Assembly (NCBI GenBank): GCA_963728535.1
Contig: CAVSKK010000001.1
Coordinates: forward strand, 2,480,001 to 2,544,000
DNA: 64,000 bases
Reading direction: 5' to 3'
DNA from: VAXT01 sp963728535
Lineage (GTDB): Bacteria > Actinomycetota > Thermoleophilia > Gaiellales > Gaiellaceae
The notes below the pieces were generated by a model, which was given only the letters and a program-made list of their open reading frames with translations, had not been told where the DNA came from and made no database searches. Positions 59,887 through 64,000 of this stretch are shown piece after piece (the stretch's first letter is position 1; every line of letters begins with the position of its first letter). A program made the position numbers and the translations under genes.

Positions 59887-62663
59887 TCCGGGTCTCGCTG
59901 AGAGGGCTCGCGGGGAGGAAGCTGCGAGCTGCGCTGACGGCGATCGCAATTGTGCTCGGGGTCGCGATGGTCAGCGGTACGTACGTCTTGACCGACTCGA
60001 TCGACCAGGCGTTCAGCTCGATCTTCACGGATGTCCGCAAGGGCTCGAATGCGGTCATCTCGGGACGATCGGCATTTCGCCTGTCCGACGATGGAGGGAC
60101 GACAGAGCCTCCGTTCGCCGAGTCGCTTTTGCCCAAAGTCCGCGCGTTGCCCGGTGTTGCAGCCGCCGAGCCGAGCGTGGACGGCGAGGCTCAGCTGATC
60201 GGCGACGACGGCAAGGCGATCGTCTACGGCGGCGCGCCGAACCTCGGCTTCAGCATCGCCAGCGGTGATTCCCGCTTCAACCCGCTGACGCTCGTCGACG
60301 GCGCCTGGCCCGGCCCCGGCGAGGTCGTCATCGACCGCGCGACGGTGGACAAGGAAGGCCTGAAGATCGGGCAGACGATCGGCGTCCAGGCCGAGGGGCC
60401 CGTCGAGCGGCTCCGGATCTCGGGCGTCGTCAAGTTTGGATCCGTCGCGACGATCGGGGGTGCGACCCTCGCAGGGTTTGCCCTGCCCACCGCTCAGCAC
60501 CTGTTCGAGCGGCCCGGCGAGCTCGACGAGATCGCCGTCGCGGCCGAGCCTTCGGTGAGCGACGCTGAGCTCATTCGCAGCATCCGCACGATCCTGCCCC
60601 CTGGGACCCAGGTGCGATCGAGCGCGGCTCAGGCCGCCGAGGACGCGCGGGGCACAAACGAGTTCATCAGCTTCCTTCAGAACTTCTTGCTCGCGTTCGC
60701 GGGCATCGCGCTCTTCGTCGGCAGCTTCGTCATCGCGAACTCGCTCTCGATCACGATCGCCCAACGCACTCGCGAGCTCGCGACGATGCGCACGCTTGGC
60801 GCCTCGCGTCGGCAGGTGCTCGTTTCGATCGTGGTCGAGGCCCTGGTCGTGGGCACAGCCGCGTCCGTCGTAGGTCTGTTCGCCGGCCTCGGCCTGGCAA
60901 AGCTCCTGTTCTGGCTCTTCGACGCCGTTGGCTTCACGCTGCCGAACAGCGGCCTCCTCTTCGAGACGCGGACGATCGTCGCCGCCCTGCTGGTCGGCAT
61001 CGTCGTCACGCTCGTGGCGAGTCTCCGCCCCGCAATCCGTGCGACTCGTGTGCCGCCGATCGCTGCAGTTCGCGAAGGCGCGACACTGCCGGAGTCGCGT
61101 TTTGCGCGTTTCCGCACGCCCGGATCGCTGCTGCTGACCGGAATCGGGTTCGCCGCGCTCATGTACGGGCTCTTCAGAAGCGGTCTCGGCACGACGCAGG
61201 TGCTCGTCTCGATGGGCATCGGCGCGCTTCTGATCTTCCTCGGAGTCGCGCTCTTCTCCGCACGCGCCGCACGTCCCCTGGCAGCGCTCGTGAACCCCGT
61301 TGCGACATGGGGAGTCGTAGTTCTCGTCGTGCTGTTCTGGCCGTTCTTCACGCTGCCGTTCTGGCTCCTGCGGCTCGGCGCCTGGGGGCCTGGTGGCCTT
61401 GGGCGCAGGGTGGCGGCCACGATCCTCGGCGTCGTGCTCAATCCTGCTCTGGCGCTGATCGTCCTCGTGATGTGGCTTCGCAGCCGAGTGACATCCTGGA
61501 ATCCAGAATGGCCGACCGACTTCCCGAGCGTTGTGCCCGATCGCACGGCAAACGCCATCGGGGCGCACAACACGAAGCGGAACCCGCAGCGAACCGCGTC
61601 GACGGCGGCCGCGCTGATGATCGGGCTCGCGCTCGTCACGCTGGTGGCCGTGCTCGCCAGCGGCATCATCGCCACGTTCGAGAGCGCGGTCGACGACATC
61701 TTCACGTCGGACTACGCGATCACCGCGCAGAACAATTTCTCGCCGATTCCGATCAGTGCCGGGAAGGCCGCCGCGAAGGCGCCGGGCGTCGAGACGATCG
61801 CGAGCGTTCGTGCGGGCGAGGCGCGCATCTTCAACTCGACCCAGTCGGTCACGGCCGTCGATCCGGACGTCGGTAGCGTCCTGACGCTGGAGTGGGAGGA
61901 TGGATCGCAGGCCGTGCTGGGGGAACTGGGTCGCGACGGCGCCTTCGTGGACGACGGATACGCGGACGACCATCACCTTCGCGTCGGGTCGCGGATCCCG
62001 TTGCTGACCCCCTCGGGCAACAGGCTCAACCTCGTCGTCAAGGGAATCTTCAAGCCACCGAGCGGCGGCTCGCCGTTCGGCCGCGTCACGTTCTCGAGCG
62101 CGACGTTCGACGCGAACTACGTGTCGCCGAGGAACCTCTTCACGTTCATCCAGATGCGCGGTGACGTGACCGACGCGAACACGATGGCGCTCGACGACGC
62201 GCTCGCGCAGTTCCCGAACGCGAAGGCTCAGACGCGGGAGCAGTTCGTGGATGCGCAGATCAGCGGCCTCAAGTCGATCCTGAACATCCTCTACGTCCTT
62301 CTCGCGCTGTCGGTCGTCGTGAGCCTCTTCGGGATCGTGAACACGCTCGTGCTGACGGTGTTCGAGCGGACTCGCGAGCTCGGGATGCTGCGCGCGATCG
62401 GCATGACGAGGCGGCAGGTGCGGCGGATGATCAGACATGAGAGTGTGATCACGGCGCTGATCGGCGCGGCGCTGGGGATCGCGCTCGGAATCATCCTCGG
62501 CGGCTTGCTCGTCGCGCGGATCGACTTCATCGACTTTGCGCTGCCGTATCTCCAGCTCGTCATCTTCGCTGTCGCAGCCGTCGTCGTCGGCATCGTTGCT
62601 GCGCTCTTCCCCGCCCGGCGGGCGGCCAGGCTCCGGGTGCTCGAGGCGCTTCAGTACGAATAG
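59883..62663 (+). CDS. FtsX-family ABC permease (MacB-like, two FtsX domains)
   Basis: A 926-residue permease starting at TTG that overlaps the ATPase stop (TTGA). It opens LRGLAGRKLRAALTAIAIVL followed by GVAMVSGTYVLTDSIDQAF, a helix leading to a large external MacB_PCD region. A first FtsX core (FLLAFAGIALFVGSFVIANS, LATMRTLGASRRQVLVSIVV) and a middle hydrophobic block (WGVVVLVVLFWPFFTLPFWL) precede a second external domain and second FtsX core (LSVVVSLFGIVNTLVLTVFE, RELGMLRAIGMTRRQVRRMI). The pair is a mechanotransmission-type exporter, typically moving lipoproteins, peptides or antibiotics or acting on wall hydrolases. The M15 peptidase a short way upstream could be a client. Confidence 0.92.
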   Translation: MIRVSLRGLAGRKLRAALTAIAIVLGVAMVSGTYVLTDSIDQAFSSIFTDVRKGSNAVISGRSAFRLSDDGGTTEPPFAESLLPKVRALPGVAAAEPSVDGEAQLIGDDGKAIVYGGAPNLGFSIASGDSRFNPLTLVDGAWPGPGEVVIDRATVDKEGLKIGQTIGVQAEGPVERLRISGVVKFGSVATIGGATLAGFALPTAQHLFERPGELDEIAVAAEPSVSDAELIRSIRTILPPGTQVRSSAAQAAEDARGTNEFISFLQNFLLAFAGIALFVGSFVIANSLSITIAQRTRELATMRTLGASRRQVLVSIVVEALVVGTAASVVGLFAGLGLAKLLFWLFDAVGFTLPNSGLLFETRTIVAALLVGIVVTLVASLRPAIRATRVPPIAAVREGATLPESRFARFRTPGSLLLTGIGFAALMYGLFRSGLGTTQVLVSMGIGALLIFLGVALFSARAARPLAALVNPVATWGVVVLVVLFWPFFTLPFWLLRLGAWGPGGLGRRVAATILGVVLNPALALIVLVMWLRSRVTSWNPEWPTDFPSVVPDRTANAIGAHNTKRNPQRTASTAAALMIGLALVTLVAVLASGIIATFESAVDDIFTSDYAITAQNNFSPIPISAGKAAAKAPGVETIASVRAGEARIFNSTQSVTAVDPDVGSVLTLEWEDGSQAVLGELGRDGAFVDDGYADDHHLRVGSRIPLLTPSGNRLNLVVKGIFKPPSGGSPFGRVTFSSATFDANYVSPRNLFTFIQMRGDVTDANTMALDDALAQFPNAKAQTREQFVDAQISGLKSILNILYVLLALSVVVSLFGIVNTLVLTVFERTRELGMLRAIGMTRRQVRRMIRHESVITALIGAALGIALGIILGGLLVARIDFIDFALPYLQLVIFAVAAVVVGIVAALFPARRAARLRVLEALQYE

Positions 62664-62715
62664 GTCACCCGGCGACACGCAAGCGGCTACCCGTAAGTAA
62701 GTACACGCGCGCGCG

Positions 62716-62860
62716 CCCCACCCGGGTGGGGAAGAAGGTGTCCACCCGCCGCCCGCCGCGAGCGTAACGAGGAACAGCGCACGGGTCCGTGCCGCCTCTG
62801 GGCCAATATCGCGCCGCAGGGGCACGGCGCCCTCGGAAGGCATCGGCCGGGGCGCCGTGC
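62716..62860. repeat. Palindromes in the convergent gap
   Basis: CCCCACCC-GGGTGGGG (62716-62731) is a perfect 16-base palindrome preceded by a (GC)n run. A second stem, GCACGGCGCCC (62822-62832) with GGGCGCCGTGC (62850-62860), could end either neighbouring gene. No gene is seen in 62664-62882. Confidence 0.55.
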
Positions 62861-62882
62861 AGCCCCGGCCGGGTCGGGCTGA

Positions 62883-63371
62883 TCAGCCTGTTTCGTTCGG
62901 GTCCTCGTGTGCCGCGAGCTTCAGCGATCCCTCGAGTACCTGCTGGAAGTGGCGCTGCTGGATGGGCTTCGCCCACTGCACGAGCTCGTTGACCTCGGAG
63001 CGGCCGGCCTTCTCTCCGAGCACGCCGAGCACGCTCCAGTGCCCAACCTCACCGGCCTCGGCCATGGTCAGGAACTCGAAGCCGTCGAGGCCGTCCGCAT
63101 CGTTGCCGAGATAGGTCCGCATCATCTCGGTTGCCTCCTGCTTCGTCTCGCGAGCCTTCTCGAGGACGGCTGTCTTCTTGCCTTCGAGGTCGCCTGCTAG
63201 CTCCGTACAGCGATCCTCGGTCTCCTTCGCCTCCTTGACCATCCGGTCTAGCGTCTGCCTCAGATCCTCGTCCTCGACGAGCCTCGAGACCTTCTCGCCG
63301 GCGCCTTGGGCGGCCATCGCGAGTCCGGTCACCTCGGCGAGCTTCTCCTCCAACGTCGTGAGTTCAGCCAT
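62883..63371 (-). CDS. Helical bundle protein (ferritin-like in outline), function unknown
   Basis: A 162-residue protein with AGAGGAGAGG before its ATG. It is almost wholly helical and charged: TTLEEKLAEVTGLAMAAQGA, LVEDEDLRQTLDRMVKEAKE, TEDRCTELAGDLEGKKTAVL, TMAEAGEVGHWSVLGVLGEK, VNELVQWAKPIQQRHFQQVL. Four helices of similar length with Glu/His such as EVGHWSV resemble ferritin-like or YciE-type stress proteins, though a full di-iron ExxH set is not certain. No signal peptide. No partner genes. Confidence 0.7.
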   Translation of the reverse strand: MAELTTLEEKLAEVTGLAMAAQGAGEKVSRLVEDEDLRQTLDRMVKEAKETEDRCTELAGDLEGKKTAVLEKARETKQEATEMMRTYLGNDADGLDGFEFLTMAEAGEVGHWSVLGVLGEKAGRSEVNELVQWAKPIQQRHFQQVLEGSLKLAAHEDPNETG

Positions 63372-63456
63372 GAGCCCCTCTCCTCTGATCGGTGTCGGTT
63401 GCAGCGAGTCGGTACCCGGGCGTAGGTTCTCCTCAAACCTCTGAAAGGAGATGCAG

Positions 63457-63783
63457 ATGCCGAGGTATTGCGCGCTGACCGTGCGTCAGCTCAAGCCTGG
63501 AAGCTACGACGCGTGGCGCCGGGCGTGGTGGCCGGAGGGCGAGGGGGACGACATGCCCGAAGGGGGCGAGGTCTTCATCGTCCGGAACGTCCAGAACCCG
63601 GACGAGATCATCGCGTTCGGCCTCTTCGAGGGTGAACTGGAGAAGATGCGGGAGATGATGGACCCTGAGGAGGAAAAGAAGCGGAGCGACGCGATGGCTC
63701 CCCACATCGAGTCTGTCGGCGCGGATGGGATGTACGAGGTGATCGAGCACATCGGCGTCAAGACTGGAGCAGAGGCTAGCTAG
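63457..63783 (+). CDS. Small alpha/beta protein, possibly dimeric-barrel, function unknown
   Basis: ATG 63451 directly abuts the ribosome site (AAAGGAG), so ATG 63457, six bases beyond it, is the better start; 108 residues. It begins PRYCALTVRQLKPGSYDAWR, RAWWPEGEGDD, then EVFIVRNVQNPDEIIAFGLF, EGELEKMREMMDPEEEKKR and DGMYEVIEHIG. The beta-alpha-beta-beta-alpha-beta order and 'LKPG.YD.W' start are like ferredoxin-like antibiotic-monooxygenase folds. The 3' end overlaps the convergent DUF72 gene by four bases. Confidence 0.72.
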   Translation: MPRYCALTVRQLKPGSYDAWRRAWWPEGEGDDMPEGGEVFIVRNVQNPDEIIAFGLFEGELEKMREMMDPEEEKKRSDAMAPHIESVGADGMYEVIEHIGVKTGAEAS

Positions 63784-64000
63784 GACACGAGCTCGAGCAG
63801 GCGCTCCGCATAACGGGGCGCCTGCGGCTCGTCTTCGTGCTTGAAGTAGCAGTAGACGTCGATGCCAGCCGCGAGTAGTGGGCGGATTCGGTCCGCCCAC
63901 TCGGTGAGCGCCTTCTCGTCGTAGGGCGGCTCGCGCAACCGCACGTAGCGGAACCGAGCGGCAGATTCCAGGTCGTTCACGCACACGGCGTTCGGCGGCA
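63780..64000 (-). CDS. DUF72 family protein, C-terminal fragment
   Basis: The frame runs off the right edge, leaving about the last 70 residues. AVCVNDLESAARFRYVRLRE, PPYDEKALTEWADRIRPLLA and DVYCYFKHEDEPQAPRYAER match the end of DUF72 (YecE-like TIM barrel) proteins, where YxYFKHEDEP is a hallmark and the preceding RYVRLREPPY a conserved strand. Function is not established; a role in nucleic-acid or sugar chemistry has been proposed for the fold. The N-terminal three-quarters lie outside the window. Confidence 0.85.
   Translation of the reverse strand, partial: PPNAVCVNDLESAARFRYVRLREPPYDEKALTEWADRIRPLLAAGIDVYCYFKHEDEPQAPRYAERLLELVS

Noticed and set aside
59730..62843. A 1037-codon open frame on the minus strand
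   Set aside because: It is the antisense shadow of the FtsX permease: Arg/Asp/His-rich, without domains or a ribosome site. Long antisense frames are expected at this G+C.

Overview
The window is high-G+C DNA (about 65-70% by eye) from a Gram-positive-type bacterium. Gene content (class II ribonucleotide reductase, LytR_C protein, Tad pilus locus without a secretin, many GTG/TTG starts, several leaderless-looking genes, numerous secreted proline-rich and PASTA-like proteins) suggests an actinomycete, probably a Thermoleophilia-type lineage (Gaiellales/Solirubrobacterales). That lineage is inferred, not proven. There is no rRNA, CRISPR array, transposase or integrase; one tRNA (Thr, anticodon CGT) is present.

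Layout. 1-3060: tail of an operon for a bacterial ubiquitin-like conjugation system (E2-like fragment, JAMM/JAB peptidase, ThiF/E1) plus a DUF3800 protein, of visibly lower G+C. 3153-12349: nrdJ, an O-antigen-ligase/TPR protein, a LytR_C protein, a GalE-like epimerase, tmk and holB. 12352-18924: a 22-residue membrane microprotein, a beta-alanine-type transaminase and a semialdehyde dehydrogenase that could act in sequence, a secreted glycosidase and a secreted subtilase. Four genes between 10.38 and 17.7 kb are broken by single-base insertions that look like sequence errors. 19027-22781: tRNA-Thr, then a 190-bp repeat carrying the tRNA 3' half on both sides of an RTX-type repeat gene, arranged like an attachment-site island. 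22907-30750: single metabolic genes (alcohol dehydrogenase, S51 peptidase, DHFR-like, cupins, LysR, flavin oxidase).

30890-34033 is the most unusual block: mauE-mauD-like genes followed by two copies of a tiny Tat-exported 12-cysteine protein resembling the light chain of methylamine dehydrogenase, with no heavy chain. 34053-40454: epimerase, glycosyltransferase, M14 carboxypeptidase, and a kelch/cupredoxin/PASTA surface protein with two long polyproline linkers. 40460-47636: AAA ATPase, NarL-type two-component pair, a second subtilase and small secreted proteins, punctuated by four copies (plus a fragment) of a roughly 200-bp intergenic repeat. 47674-56920: a Tad/Flp pilus operon on the minus strand (flp-tadE-tadG-cpaB-tadZ-tadA-VWA/tadB-tadC-coiled coil). 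57296-64000: M15-like peptidase, DUF192, a MacB-type ABC exporter, and small proteins to the edge.

Regulation read from sequence: seven genes share a TANNNT hexamer exactly six bases before the start codon (leaderless pattern), including one shared bidirectional -10; the LysR/cupin pair has operator-like inverted repeats; a strong stem-loop separates flp from the rest of the pilus operon.
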